64,000 nt of DNA from Ancylobacter novellus (GCA_003241695.1 QFPN01000002.1:248001-312000), one strand, 5' to 3'. Counted from the first letter of the stretch, positions 29,150-38,315 are shown. The notes: generated by a model from the letters alone, not told the origin. Made by a program: numbers and translations.

Positions 29150-29610
29150 CGACGACGCGGCGGCCTCACGGCCTCGTCTACGCCCTGCTCGCGGTCTCCC
29201 TCGTCGCGAACATGGTCGCGGCGGGGTACTTTCTCGGCGCGGGCTTCGCGGAATACAGCGGGAAGCCTCCGCGGACCCAGCGCTCGGTCGAGAGCACCAT
29301 CGAGTTCGTGGTCGGCCGCTACCCGGAAGCGGTTCGTCCCACCATTCGGCAGAAGCTGGAGGCGCGTCGGACGGAGATGAAGGCCGCGCTTCACGAAATG
29401 CGCGCCGCCCGGGTGGAGACGCGCAAGGCGATCCGCCAGGAGCCGCTCGACAAGGAGCGGATCGAGAAGGCCTTCGCGGCGTCGCGCGAGAAGATGACCG
29501 CGTTCCAGAGCCTCATCCAGGGCGCGATCATCGAGGCCCTTCCGGACCTTCCGCAATCCGAACGCGGCAAGCTTGAAAAGGACGAGGACGCCGAGGAGGT
29601 GAAGCCGTGA
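29146..29610 (+). CDS. Periplasmic heavy-metal-sensor-like protein (CnrX/Spy type)
   Basis: This 154-residue protein has an N-terminal membrane helix (about 10-32). A periplasmic helical domain follows, with RSVESTIEFVVGRYPEAVRPTIRQKL, RRTEMKAALHEMRAARVETRKAI and PLDKERIEKAFAASREKMTAFQSLIQ. This all-helical, Arg/Glu-rich hairpin resembles the periplasmic heavy-metal sensor family (CnrX, Spy/CpxP-like). Only two His/Met-type metal ligands are evident, so a metal ligand is not proven. It is translationally coupled on both sides (GTGA overlaps). By analogy with CnrYXH it may gate the adjacent sigma/anti-sigma pair. Confidence 0.7.
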   Translation: MTTTRRPHGLVYALLAVSLVANMVAAGYFLGAGFAEYSGKPPRTQRSVESTIEFVVGRYPEAVRPTIRQKLEARRTEMKAALHEMRAARVETRKAIRQEPLDKERIEKAFAASREKMTAFQSLIQGAIIEALPDLPQSERGKLEKDEDAEEVKP

Positions 29611-29912
29611 CCGCTTTCGCTCGACTGCAATTGATCGTCCTCGCCGGCGCGCTCGGACTGATCGCTGCGACGGCGGCGCAGGCCCAGAGCCCCAGGCCGC
29701 CGGTCAAGTACACTCTTATGATCATGGCGGGAGGAATCGGCGCCGATCCCGCGCGCCGCGACGGCGTCGCTCTCGGCGGGGCCGGCATCTTCATGGGGCG
29801 CGAGGAGTGCGAGGCGGCCGGCGCCGGCGTGAGATTCGGCATCGTCAGCCAGGGAGAGGGGCAGCCGCCGCCGACCATCGTCTGGATCTGCGTGCCGCTG
29901 AACAAGCCCTGA
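29607..29912 (+). CDS. Small exported protein of unknown function
   Basis: This 101-residue protein has a signal peptide (about 1-27, ending AQAQ). The mature part has two Cys (GREECEAAG and VWICVPLN) that could form a disulphide, and Gly-rich strands. I recognise no family. It starts with a GTG overlapping the previous stop, so it is the last gene of the EF-hand/sigma unit. It is convergent with the ABC permease, with 16 bases between stops. Confidence 0.65.
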   Translation: MTAFARLQLIVLAGALGLIAATAAQAQSPRPPVKYTLMIMAGGIGADPARRDGVALGGAGIFMGREECEAAGAGVRFGIVSQGEGQPPPTIVWICVPLNKP

Positions 29913-29928
29913 CCGGAACGGGGACGGT

Positions 29929-30651
29929 TCAGGCGGCGCGCGTGCGCCGCGTCATCGCCTTCTCAAGCGCGTTCCAGACGCGACGGACGATCTCGACCAC
30001 CACGAGATAGATCGCCGCCGCCCAGAGATAGACCTCGAAATCGAGCGAGCCGGAGAAGGCGCGTTTCGTCGCGGTGGTGAGGTCGACCACGGTAATGACG
30101 CTCGCGACCGAGCTCGCCTTGATCATCAGCACCAGTTCGTTGCCGAGCGGCCGCAGCGCCAGGACCAGCGCCTGCGGGCCGAGCACCAGCCGGTAGATCG
30201 CGAAACGTCCCATGCCGAGCGCCTGGGCGGCCTCGGTCTGGCCGGCCGGCGTCGCCCTGAGCGCGCCGCGCAGGATTTCGGCCTGATAGGCGGCGGTGTT
30301 GAGCGTGAAGGTTATGACCGCGCACCAGAAGGCGTCGCGGAATACGGGCCAGATCCCGAGGTCGGCGAGGGCGTGGCGGAACTGGCCGGAGCCGTAATAG
30401 ACGAGGAAGAGCTGGCACAGCACCGGCGTGCCGCGGAACAGGCCGGTGAAGCCGGCCGCCAGCATGCGCGTCGCAGGTCCCCCTTCGATCCTCGCGATCG
30501 CGATCGGGCCGGCGAGCGCGAAGCCGAGCGGAACGGCGACCGCGACGAGGGTGAGCGTGACGCCGAGGCCCTGCAGTAGGCTCGGGCCGTAGCGGGCCAG
30601 CAGGTCGGCGTCGAGGCCGGCGGCGGAGGCTAGGGCAAGAATCGTCTCCAT
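29929..30651 (-). CDS. Amino-acid ABC transporter permease (HisM/GlnP family)
   Basis: The product is 240 residues from the ATG at 30651 (a GTG at 30660 overlapping the upstream stop is an alternative). It has the polar amino-acid permease pattern: GLGVTLTLVAVAVPLGFALA, the LFRGTPVLCQLFLVYYG stretch, AYQAEILRGALRATPAGQTEAAQALGM (EAA loop contacting the ATPase) and NELVLMIKASSVASVITVVDL. About five membrane helices are expected. It is last in a unit with a second permease and two binding proteins. No ATPase gene is nearby. Confidence 0.88.
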   Translation of the reverse strand: METILALASAAGLDADLLARYGPSLLQGLGVTLTLVAVAVPLGFALAGPIAIARIEGGPATRMLAAGFTGLFRGTPVLCQLFLVYYGSGQFRHALADLGIWPVFRDAFWCAVITFTLNTAAYQAEILRGALRATPAGQTEAAQALGMGRFAIYRLVLGPQALVLALRPLGNELVLMIKASSVASVITVVDLTTATKRAFSGSLDFEVYLWAAAIYLVVVEIVRRVWNALEKAMTRRTRAA

Positions 30652-30656
30652 CGCGC

Positions 30657-31418
30657 TCACCCGCCCGCCGGCGCGACGCCGCGGTTGGCGCGGCGTTCGG
30701 CGAACAAGATCGCGAGCGCCGAGCCCGCGGACATTGCGAGATAGATCAGGCAGGCGGTCGAGTAGAACAGGAACGGCTGCTTGGTCGCGAGCGCGGCGAG
30801 ATAGCTCTCGCGCATGAGGTCCGGGAGCGCGATGACCGAGACCAGCGACGTGTCCTTGAGCAGCGTCATCCAGTTGGCGCCGAGGCCGGGCAGCGCGAGC
30901 CGCCAGACCTGCGGCAGCACGACGAGGCGCATCGTCTGGCCGCGCGACAGGCCGAGCGCTTCCGCCGCCTCCCGCTGGCCCTCGGGCACGCCGCGGATCG
31001 CGCCCGAGAAGCTTTCGCTCGAAAACGCGCCGAACACGAGCGCGAGCGCCGCGACGCCGGCCCAGAAGGCGTCGACGCCAGGCGTCGCGCCCGAAGGCGG
31101 AAGCCCGGCCAGTCGCTCGCCGAGAGCGACGACTGCGCCTGCGAGCCGCGGCGCGCCGTAATAGACGAGGAAGATGGTGAGCAGTTCTGGCAGGCCGCGG
31201 AACACGGTGGTGTAGGCTTCGCCGAGGGCGCGCGCGATCCAGGCCCCCACGCTCTTGGCCCGCGCGTTCTTGGCGAAGGCTGCGGCCAGCCCCACGGCGA
31301 GGCCGATCGGCAACGCCGCGAGCGCGAGCCGCAACGTCGTCCAGGCGCCCATGAGCAGTTCGTCGCCCCAGCCGGCCGGTCCGAAGGCGAGCGCTGCGAA
31401 AGGCGGGGGAATGGCCAA
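30657..31418 (-). CDS. Amino-acid ABC transporter permease (HisQ/GlnP family)
   Basis: This 253-residue permease has TTLRLALAALPIGLAVGLAAA, TTVFRGLPELLTIFLVYYG and SESFSGAIRGVPEGQREAAEALGLSR (EAA loop). WMTLLKDTSLVSVIALPDLM and about five hydrophobic helices complete the pattern. It pairs with the downstream permease as the heterodimeric membrane channel of an amino-acid importer. The spacing to the upstream binding-protein gene is 12 bases. Confidence 0.9.
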   Translation of the reverse strand: MAIPPPFAALAFGPAGWGDELLMGAWTTLRLALAALPIGLAVGLAAAFAKNARAKSVGAWIARALGEAYTTVFRGLPELLTIFLVYYGAPRLAGAVVALGERLAGLPPSGATPGVDAFWAGVAALALVFGAFSSESFSGAIRGVPEGQREAAEALGLSRGQTMRLVVLPQVWRLALPGLGANWMTLLKDTSLVSVIALPDLMRESYLAALATKQPFLFYSTACLIYLAMSAGSALAILFAERRANRGVAPAGG

Positions 31419-31430
31419 GGCGCGCGCCGC

Positions 31431-32261
31431 TCAGTAGACGCTGAAGGGGAAGTAGCGGGCGTTGATGCGCCCGTATTCGCCATCGGCCCGCAGCGCCTCG
31501 ACGCCTTTGTCGATGACGGCCTTCAGCTCCACGTCCTCCTTGCGGAGCGCGGCCCCGACGCCGTCGCCGAAATAGGCCGGGTCCGAGATGTCCCCGCCCG
31601 TCGAGCGGCAGCATTTGCCCTCGTCGGTGTCGTTGAGCCATGGCAGCAGGACGAGCTTGTCGCAGAGCATGGCGTCGAGCCGGCCCGAGACGAGGTCGAG
31701 ATTGGCCTCGTCCTGCGCCGAATAGAGCTTCACCTCGACGCCCGCCGGGGCATAGACCTGCTCGAGATAGCGGGCGCTGACCGTCGCCGCCTGCGCGCCC
31801 ACGATCTTGCCGCGCATGGCGGGCGGCGAGACGTCCATGCCGGCGTTCGCGCTGTCGACCGCGAACAGGGCCGGCGACGAATAGTACTTCTCCGAAAACG
31901 CCACGACCTTGCGGCGCTCGTCGGTGATCGACATCGAGGCGAAGACCGCGTCGTATTTTTTCGCGAGCAGGCCGGGGATCAGGCCTTCCCAATCCTGCGC
32001 CACGAACGAGCAAGTCAGGTTCTCGCGGGCGCAGACCGCTTTCGCGAGATCGATCTCGAACCCCTGCAGCGAACCGTCGGACGCGATGAAGTTGAACGGC
32101 GGATAGGCCCCCTCGGTCGCGATGCGCAGGGTCTTTCGCTCGTCGGCGGAAGCGGCGGCGGCGAAGGCGACCAGAAGCGCCGTCAGAAGCCGGCGAAACA
32201 TCCTTCGCGAGAACGATCCGTCCGCGGCCATGGCGCTTCGCGCTCCGATGCTGATCGCCAT
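31431..32261 (-). CDS. Amino-acid ABC transporter substrate-binding protein, copy 1
   Basis: This is a periplasmic binding protein of the SBP_bac_3 family. Markers are LRIATEGAYPPFNFIASDGSLQGFEIDLAKAV, FASMSITDERRKVVAFSEKYY and AMLCDKLVLLPWL. The signal peptide is at FRRLLTALLVAFAAAASA. Three starts are possible (32261, 32231, 32201) and none has a strong ribosome site. The shortest gives the most typical signal sequence. Two cysteine pairs (CARENLTC and KCCRS) are shared with copy 2. Specificity is likely basic or polar amino acids (opine/lysine-arginine-ornithine-like), unproven. Confidence 0.87.
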   Translation of the reverse strand: MAISIGARSAMAADGSFSRRMFRRLLTALLVAFAAAASADERKTLRIATEGAYPPFNFIASDGSLQGFEIDLAKAVCARENLTCSFVAQDWEGLIPGLLAKKYDAVFASMSITDERRKVVAFSEKYYSSPALFAVDSANAGMDVSPPAMRGKIVGAQAATVSARYLEQVYAPAGVEVKLYSAQDEANLDLVSGRLDAMLCDKLVLLPWLNDTDEGKCCRSTGGDISDPAYFGDGVGAALRKEDVELKAVIDKGVEALRADGEYGRINARYFPFSVY

Positions 32262-32312
32262 GATTTCACTGCGGCTTTCCTTCGGCAACGCGACCTTCCG
32301 CCTCCGCCGCGG

Positions 32313-33101
32313 TCAGTAGGGATCGAAGGAGAAATACTTCTTGCGGAGGGCGGAATAGGTTCCGTCCGCCCGGATCGCGGTCAGGGCGGCGTCGACCAGT
32401 TCCTTCAGTTCAACGTCGTCCTTGCGCATGGCGGCGCCCACGCCTCTTCCGAAATAGGCGGGATCCGTCAGGTCGTCGCCCGTCACTTCGCAACAGCGGG
32501 CGAGCGGCGAGTTCGCGAGCCAGTAGACCATGGCCGTCTTGTCGCCGAGCAGCGCGTCGATCCGGCCTTCCGCGAGATCGAGCCGGGCTTCGTCGATCGT
32601 ATGGTACAGTTTCAGGACGGCGCCTTGAGGAACGTAGTGGTCCTGAAGGTAGCGCGCGCTCGTGCTCGCGATCTTCGCCCCGACCTTCAGGCCCTTCATC
32701 GCCTTCGGAGCCGTCGAGGCCACCGGCTTGGCCTTGTTGTCCACGAACATCGCGCGGGCGTCGTAGTATTTCTTGGAGAACGCTACGTTGGCCTCGCGCG
32801 GCGGCGTGATCGTCAACGAGGCGAACGCGATGTCGTAGCGCCCTGCGATCAACGCCGGAATGATGCCGGCGAAGTCCTGGGTCATGAATTCGCAGGTCGC
32901 CCTCAGCCTCCGGCAGACCTCCCGCGCGAGATCGATCTCGAAGCCCTGAAGCTGGTTCATGGCGTCGAGAGAGTTGAAGGGGGGATGGGCGCCTTCCGAG
33001 GCGACGCGGATGCGCGTCCAGTCCTTGGCGGAGGCGAGGCCGGTCGCGAGCGCCAGGGCGAGGAGGAGCGGCGGCCCCAGAGCCGAAGATCGAAGCGCCA
33101 T
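32313..33101 (-). CDS. Amino-acid ABC transporter substrate-binding protein, copy 2
   Basis: This 262-residue protein is a paralogue of the neighbouring binding protein with the same architecture. It has a signal peptide (about 1-25, ending GLASA), IRVASEGAHPPFNSLDAMNQLQGFEIDLAREV, FASLTITPPREANVAFSKKYY and RIDALLGDKTAMVYWL. The end KYFSFDPY parallels RYFPFSVY of copy 1. The CRRLRATC and RCCEV cysteines match copy 1. The ligand-pocket residues differ in places (Asn-Ser-Leu-Asp for Asn-Phe-Ile-Ala), suggesting different ligands. The ATG at 33101 is clear. Confidence 0.88.
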   Translation of the reverse strand: MALRSSALGPPLLLALALATGLASAKDWTRIRVASEGAHPPFNSLDAMNQLQGFEIDLAREVCRRLRATCEFMTQDFAGIIPALIAGRYDIAFASLTITPPREANVAFSKKYYDARAMFVDNKAKPVASTAPKAMKGLKVGAKIASTSARYLQDHYVPQGAVLKLYHTIDEARLDLAEGRIDALLGDKTAMVYWLANSPLARCCEVTGDDLTDPAYFGRGVGAAMRKDDVELKELVDAALTAIRADGTYSALRKKYFSFDPY

Positions 33102-33135
33102 CGTCGGATCTTTCAGGATTCGAACTGTCCCGATG

Positions 33136-33795
33136 CTACCGCGTCGACCGCTCCCGCCAAGCGTCCTGATCCCAAAGGCGGGCTTCCGCGCGGGCGACGT
33201 CCGCGGGCTCGTCGAGGTCCAGGAAATCGAGCGCGCCGGAAAACATGACCGCGACAGCGCCGAGTTCTTCCAGCGCGCGCTTCGGCGACCGCAGCCCCTG
33301 GCCGGCGAGCGCCTGAAGCCGGGGCAGGGCGGCGACGGGCCAGAGCGCGTCGAGCGGCTCAACGCCATGCGGTCCGTAAGCCGCGGCCGCCCCGTCGCCC
33401 GCAGCCTCCGCGAGCCGCGGCACGAGATCGGCCGGGGGGAAGGGCGCGTCTCCCGGAACGGTCGCGAGATGGGTGACGCGGGGAAGGCCCGCGGCCCAGG
33501 CGAGGCCCGCGAGCACGCCCGCGAGCGGTCCTTCGGGCGCGTCCGGGTCGTCGGGCAGAACCGTCGTTCCGAAATGGCCGAAACGAGCCGGATCTCCGTT
33601 CGCCGACAGCGCGAGCGCGCCGACCTGCGGGCGGAAGCGTTCGAGCAGGTGTTCGAGCGCCGGCCGCCCCGCGATTGTGATCAGGGCCTTGTCGCCGCCG
33701 CCCATGCGGGTCGCGCGCCCGCCCATGACGACCAGCCCCGCGACGCTGCGGGGAGGGCGGTCTGCGGCTGCGGTTTCGGGCTGCGCGTCGATCAT
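33136..33795 (-). CDS. mobA: Molybdenum cofactor guanylyltransferase
   Basis: This 219-residue protein attaches GMP to molybdopterin, giving the bis-MGD cofactor of DMSO-reductase-family enzymes. It shows the nucleotidyltransferase signature LVVMGGRATRMGGGDKALI with the GGxxxRMGxxK pattern, then GPLAGVLAGLAWA, the Mg-binding PGDAPFPP, and DLDEPADV near the end. The ATG at 33795 is the only sensible start. It is divergent from mrp. No molybdoenzyme is encoded in the window. Confidence 0.92.
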   Translation of the reverse strand: MIDAQPETAAADRPPRSVAGLVVMGGRATRMGGGDKALITIAGRPALEHLLERFRPQVGALALSANGDPARFGHFGTTVLPDDPDAPEGPLAGVLAGLAWAAGLPRVTHLATVPGDAPFPPADLVPRLAEAAGDGAAAAYGPHGVEPLDALWPVAALPRLQALAGQGLRSPKRALEELGAVAVMFSGALDFLDLDEPADVARAEARLWDQDAWRERSTR

Positions 33796-33861
33796 CGGCG
33801 CATTTGACCCGGAGGCCGCGCAAGGTCCATAGGGCTTTGGAAACGCTTCAGGGAGTTCAGC

Positions 33862-35028
<1,167 letters not shown>

Positions 35029-35043
35029 GATCGTCCGCGGCGG

Positions 35044-35496
35044 TCATTCGGCCGCCGCGTCGAGACCGAGGCGCGCGGCCATGACGGGCCGCTCGCCGGC
35101 GCCGACGAGGTCGGCGAGCGTCTTGCCGTCCAGAACCGACTGAAACGCCTGGAGCGCCTCGCCGAGAAGGCGTTGCAGCCGGCACGCCCCGATCAGCGCG
35201 CAGCCGGGGCCGTCCGCCTGGAAGCAGGCGACCAGCGCCATGTCGTCCTCGGTGAACCGCACCACGTCGCCGACATTGATCTCAGCCGCCGGCCGCGCGA
35301 GCCGCAGCCCGCCGCCGCGGCCGCGCGTCGTCGCCACGAAGCCGCCGCGGCCGAGATTGTGCACCACCTTCACCAGATGGTTCTCCGAGATGCGGTGCGC
35401 CTCCGCGATCTCGCGGATCGACACGCGCCGGTCGGTCCGGAGCGCGAGGTAGATCAACGCGCGCAGCGCATAGTCGGTGTGGAGCGTGAGGCGCAT
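35044..35496 (-). CDS. nsrR: Rrf2 family nitric-oxide-sensing repressor NsrR
   Basis: This 150-residue Rrf2 winged-helix protein has DNA-binding helices in LTLHTDYALRALIYLAL and RISENHLVKVVHNLGRGGFV. The cluster ligands C91, C99 and C105 match the spacing of [4Fe-4S] NsrR proteins, and D8 is the fourth ligand used in Gram-positive NsrR. It is divergent from the flavohaemoglobin gene hmp, the classic NsrR target. Two 9-5-9 inverted repeats of NsrR type lie in the 78-base gap, so autoregulation plus hmp repression is likely. Confidence 0.9.
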   Translation of the reverse strand: MRLTLHTDYALRALIYLALRTDRRVSIREIAEAHRISENHLVKVVHNLGRGGFVATTRGRGGGLRLARPAAEINVGDVVRFTEDDMALVACFQADGPGCALIGACRLQRLLGEALQAFQSVLDGKTLADLVGAGERPVMAARLGLDAAAE

Positions 35497-35500
35497 AGGA

Positions 35501-35523
35501 AAGATATATCCGCTTTACATCTT
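35501..35523. promoter_or_regulatory. NsrR-like operator, site 1
   Basis: Left arm AAGATATAT and right arm TTACATCTT are inverted around a 5-base spacer (seven of nine positions pair). This matches the AAGATGYATTT half-site arrangement known for NsrR. It begins five bases from the nsrR start and covers the candidate -35 of hmp. Confidence 0.72.
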
Positions 35524-35542
35524 TTGACCAGCGCTCCATAAG
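35514..35542 (+). promoter_or_regulatory. Candidate hmp promoter
   Basis: TTTACA (35514-35519) and CATAAG (35537-35542) are spaced by 17 bases. Site 1 overlaps the -35 and site 2 begins within the -10, as expected for a repressed promoter. Confidence 0.45.
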
Positions 35543-35562
35543 GTGCATCGTTCGTATACCTT
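35540..35562. promoter_or_regulatory. NsrR-like operator, site 2
   Basis: Left arm AAGGTGCAT and right arm GTATACCTT sit around a 5-base spacer, the same 9-5-9 layout as site 1. Outer flanks extend the symmetry (CCATAAGGT and ACCTTATGG). It ends two bases before the GGAGGT ribosome site region of hmp. Confidence 0.7.
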
Positions 35563-35574
35563 ATGGAGGTCGGC

Positions 35575-36780
35575 ATGGCCCGGCAGCTCAGCGAAGACAC
35601 GATTGCGGTGGTGAAGGCGACGGTTCCCGCGCTCGAGGCCCACGGCCTCGCGATCACGCGGCGCATGTATGAGCGGATGTTCGCGAACGAGGCGATCCGC
35701 GATCTGTTCAACCAGTCGCATCACGGCGAGGCCGGATCGCAGCCGCGCGCGCTCGCTGGGGCGGTGCTCGCCTACGCTCGGAACATCGACAATCTCGGCG
35801 CGCTCACGGGGGCGGTCGAGCGTATCGCCCAGCGCCATGTCGGGCTCAACATCCTGCCGGAGCACTACCCTTACGTCGCCGAGGCGCTGCTGGGCGCGAT
35901 CAAGGATGTACTCGGCGACGCCGCGACGCCCGAAATCCTCGGCGCGTGGGGCGAGGCCTACTGGTTCCTGGCCGACGTCCTGATCGGCCGCGAGGCGGCG
36001 ATCTACCAGGAGCACGACGCGGCGCCCGGCGGCTGGACGGGCTGGCGCGATTTCGTTGTCGTTGAGCGGAAGGCCGAGAGCGAGGTGGTCGTCTCCTTCG
36101 TGCTGAAGCCCGCCGACGGCGGACGCGTGATGCGCCATCGGCCCGGCCAGCATCTGACGTTCTGGCTCCAGATCCCCGGCCATGCGCCGATCAAGCGCAA
36201 CTACAGCATCTCGTCCGCTCCGGGGGACGACGGCTATCGCATCAGCGTCAAACGCGAGCCGGGCGGTCTCGCCTCCAACTGGCTGCACGACCATGCCGAG
36301 GTGGGCACGGTCCTGAAGACCGCCGCGCCCGCTGGCGAGTTCGTCGCGCCGGAAAAGCTGGAACGCCCGCTCGTGCTCGTCAGCGGCGGGGTCGGCGTGA
36401 CGCCGCTCCTCAGCATGTTTTCGACGCTTGCGCGGGAAAAGTCGGCCTTCCCGGTCCATTTCGTCCACGCCGCGATTTCGGGCGCGACGCATGCGCTCGG
36501 GGCGGAGGCCCGCTCGCTCGCGAACGGGGACGCGCGCGTCACGGTCTTCTACGAAACGCCGCGGATCGAGGATCGGCGCGGCGAGGCCTATGACGAAGAG
36601 GGCAGGGTGACGGCCGACTGGCTCGCGGCCAACACGCCGCTCGCGGACGCGGACTACTATCTCTGCGGACCGCGGCCGTTCCTTCGGGCTGTCGCCAGCG
36701 CGCTCGGCGCCTCGGGCGTTTCTGCGGGGCAGATCCGGTACGAGTTCTTCGGCCCGACCGACGAGGCGCTCGCGGCCTGA
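35575..36780 (+). CDS. hmp: Flavohaemoglobin, nitric oxide dioxygenase
   Basis: This 401-residue protein converts NO and O2 to nitrate using NADPH. Its globin domain (1-140) has the B10 Tyr (Y32) and proximal haem His (H88 in AQRHVGLNI). The FAD domain has RNYSISS. The NAD domain has LVSGGVGVTPLLSMF and YYLCGPRPFL. The ATG at 35575 is chosen because GGAGGT (35565-35570) precedes it and the length then matches Hmp. An in-frame ATG 12 bases upstream would sit inside that site. Divergent NsrR is its likely regulator. Confidence 0.95.
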   Translation: MARQLSEDTIAVVKATVPALEAHGLAITRRMYERMFANEAIRDLFNQSHHGEAGSQPRALAGAVLAYARNIDNLGALTGAVERIAQRHVGLNILPEHYPYVAEALLGAIKDVLGDAATPEILGAWGEAYWFLADVLIGREAAIYQEHDAAPGGWTGWRDFVVVERKAESEVVVSFVLKPADGGRVMRHRPGQHLTFWLQIPGHAPIKRNYSISSAPGDDGYRISVKREPGGLASNWLHDHAEVGTVLKTAAPAGEFVAPEKLERPLVLVSGGVGVTPLLSMFSTLAREKSAFPVHFVHAAISGATHALGAEARSLANGDARVTVFYETPRIEDRRGEAYDEEGRVTADWLAANTPLADADYYLCGPRPFLRAVASALGASGVSAGQIRYEFFGPTDEALAA

Positions 36781-36793
36781 GGACGACGCGCCG

Positions 36794-36826
36794 CCGCTCC
36801 CTCCGATGCGGCTGGAGGGAGCGGTT
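36794..36826 (+). terminator. Hairpin terminator after hmp
   Basis: A perfect 11-bp stem (CCGCTCCCTCC and GGAGGGAGCGG) with a nine-base loop is followed by TT and a mixed tail. It begins 14 bases after the hmp stop. The T-run is weak. Confidence 0.55.
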
Positions 36827-36835
36827 CTCATCCTG

Positions 36836-36852
36836 AATAGAATTATTCTAAA
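36836..36852. promoter_or_regulatory. Irr-type iron control element (ICE)
   Basis: The core TAGAA-N3-TTCTA, extended to TTCTAAA on the right, matches the ICE consensus of the rhizobial haem/iron regulator Irr (TTTAGAA-N3-TTCTAAA) at 15 of 17 positions including the spacer. It is strongly AT-rich in a GC-rich background and lies 154 bases upstream of the imelysin start. The remainder of 36853-37006 is AT-rich leader. Confidence 0.68.
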
Positions 36853-37006
36853 TTAAGGTTCGAGCGAAAAAATCCATGTGATCAAAAGCCATTAGGCGTG
36901 ATTTGACTTTTTCGTGAGCGGGGAGCTTCGGTTCTGCCAGACGCCTCGGACCGCTTTTCCGGCAGGCGCCGTTCGAAGGCTCCGCGATTTCAGGGAGAAC
37001 GGATCC

Positions 37007-38296
37007 ATGACGACGAAGTGGTTGGGCGCGCTCGCCGGCGCCGCGCTTTGCGCTTTTCTCGCGGGCCCCGCGGCGGCCGATGACGACGACGCCAAGGCGC
37101 CCGCGCCCAAGGAGGTGCTGAAGACCTATTCGGACATCGCGCAGGCGATGTACGGCGACGCCGTCATCGGCGCGAAGGCGCTGCAGGGCAAGGTCGACGC
37201 CTTCCTGAAGGACCCGACCGACGCGACGCTGGCCGACGCCCGCAAGGCCTGGATCGACTCCCGCCCGGCCTATCAGCAGACCGAGGGCTACCGGTTCGGC
37301 AACAAGTCCGTGGACGACCTCGAGGGCCGCGTGAACGCCTGGCCGCTCGACGAGGGGCTGATCGACTATGTCGACGCCAAATATGGCGACAGCTCCGACG
37401 AGAACCCCTATTTCACGGCCAACGTCATCGCCAATCCGAAGATCAAGATCGGCCGCAAGACCGTCGACGCCTCGAAGATCACGCCCAACCTGCTGAACTC
37501 GCTTCAGGAGATCGGCGAGGTCGAGGCCAATGTCGCGATCGGCTACCACGCCGTCGAGTTCCTGCTCTGGGGGCAGGACCTGAACGGCACGGGGCCGGGC
37601 GCCGGGAACCGTCCCGCGACCGACTATGTCCAGGGCGACGGCTGCACCCACGGCAATTGCGACCGGCGCGCCGACTATCTGCGCGTCGTCTCCGGCATGC
37701 TGGTGAAGGACCTCCAGAACATGGAGGCGCTGTGGGAGCCGAAGGGCAAGGCCCGCGTCGCGCTCATGAAGAAGAAGGGCGCGGCCGCGCTCGCGCCGAT
37801 CTTCACCGGCCTCGGAAGCCTCTCCTACGGCGAGCTCGCCGGCGAGCGGATGAAGCTCGGCCTCATCCTGCACGACCCCGAGGAGGAGCATGACTGCTTC
37901 TCGGACAACACCCACAACTCGCACTACTACGACATCGTCGGCATGTCGGAGATCTGGAAGGGCCACTACAAGCGGCTCGACGGCACGATGGTGCAGGGTC
38001 CGTCGATCCGCGACTACGCCAAGGCCAAGGCGCCGGAGCAGACCGAGAAGCTCGACGATCTGTTCTCCGAGACGCTGTCGAAGGCGCAGGTCATGAAGGA
38101 CAAGGCCGACGGCGGCATGGCCTATGACCAGATGATCGGCGAGGGCAACGCCGAGGGGAACAAGATCCTCCAGGACGTGATCGACGCCCTTGTGGCCCAG
38201 ACCCACGGCGTCGAGGCCGTGGTGGCGAAGCTCGGCGTGAAGATCACGGTGGAAGGCTCCGACAGCCTCGACAACCCCGAGAAGGTCACGCAGTAA
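37007..38296 (+). CDS. Imelysin family iron-regulated protein (IrpA/ICMP-like), copy 1
   Basis: This 429-residue exported protein has a signal peptide (about 1-24, ending GPAAA) and an acidic Asp run. Two helical imelysin repeats follow. The GxHxxE motif is G179-Y-H181-A-V-E184 within IGYHAVEFLLWGQD. The fold is shared with EfeO and imelysin, which bind iron in the periplasm. A DFRENGS leader with AGGGAG precedes the ATG. The gene opens an iron locus, and its upstream box predicts Irr control. Imelysin peptidase activity is doubtful for this family, so a binding role is more likely. Confidence 0.9.
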   Translation: MTTKWLGALAGAALCAFLAGPAAADDDDAKAPAPKEVLKTYSDIAQAMYGDAVIGAKALQGKVDAFLKDPTDATLADARKAWIDSRPAYQQTEGYRFGNKSVDDLEGRVNAWPLDEGLIDYVDAKYGDSSDENPYFTANVIANPKIKIGRKTVDASKITPNLLNSLQEIGEVEANVAIGYHAVEFLLWGQDLNGTGPGAGNRPATDYVQGDGCTHGNCDRRADYLRVVSGMLVKDLQNMEALWEPKGKARVALMKKKGAAALAPIFTGLGSLSYGELAGERMKLGLILHDPEEEHDCFSDNTHNSHYYDIVGMSEIWKGHYKRLDGTMVQGPSIRDYAKAKAPEQTEKLDDLFSETLSKAQVMKDKADGGMAYDQMIGEGNAEGNKILQDVIDALVAQTHGVEAVVAKLGVKITVEGSDSLDNPEKVTQ

Positions 38297-38315
38297 GCTG
38301 GAGTTCAGGCTGCGC

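Noticed and set aside
29929..32013. Single 694-codon minus frame covering two ABC permeases
   Set aside because: The upstream part overlaps the other permease and binding protein in a wrong frame. Only the last 240 codons encode a permease.
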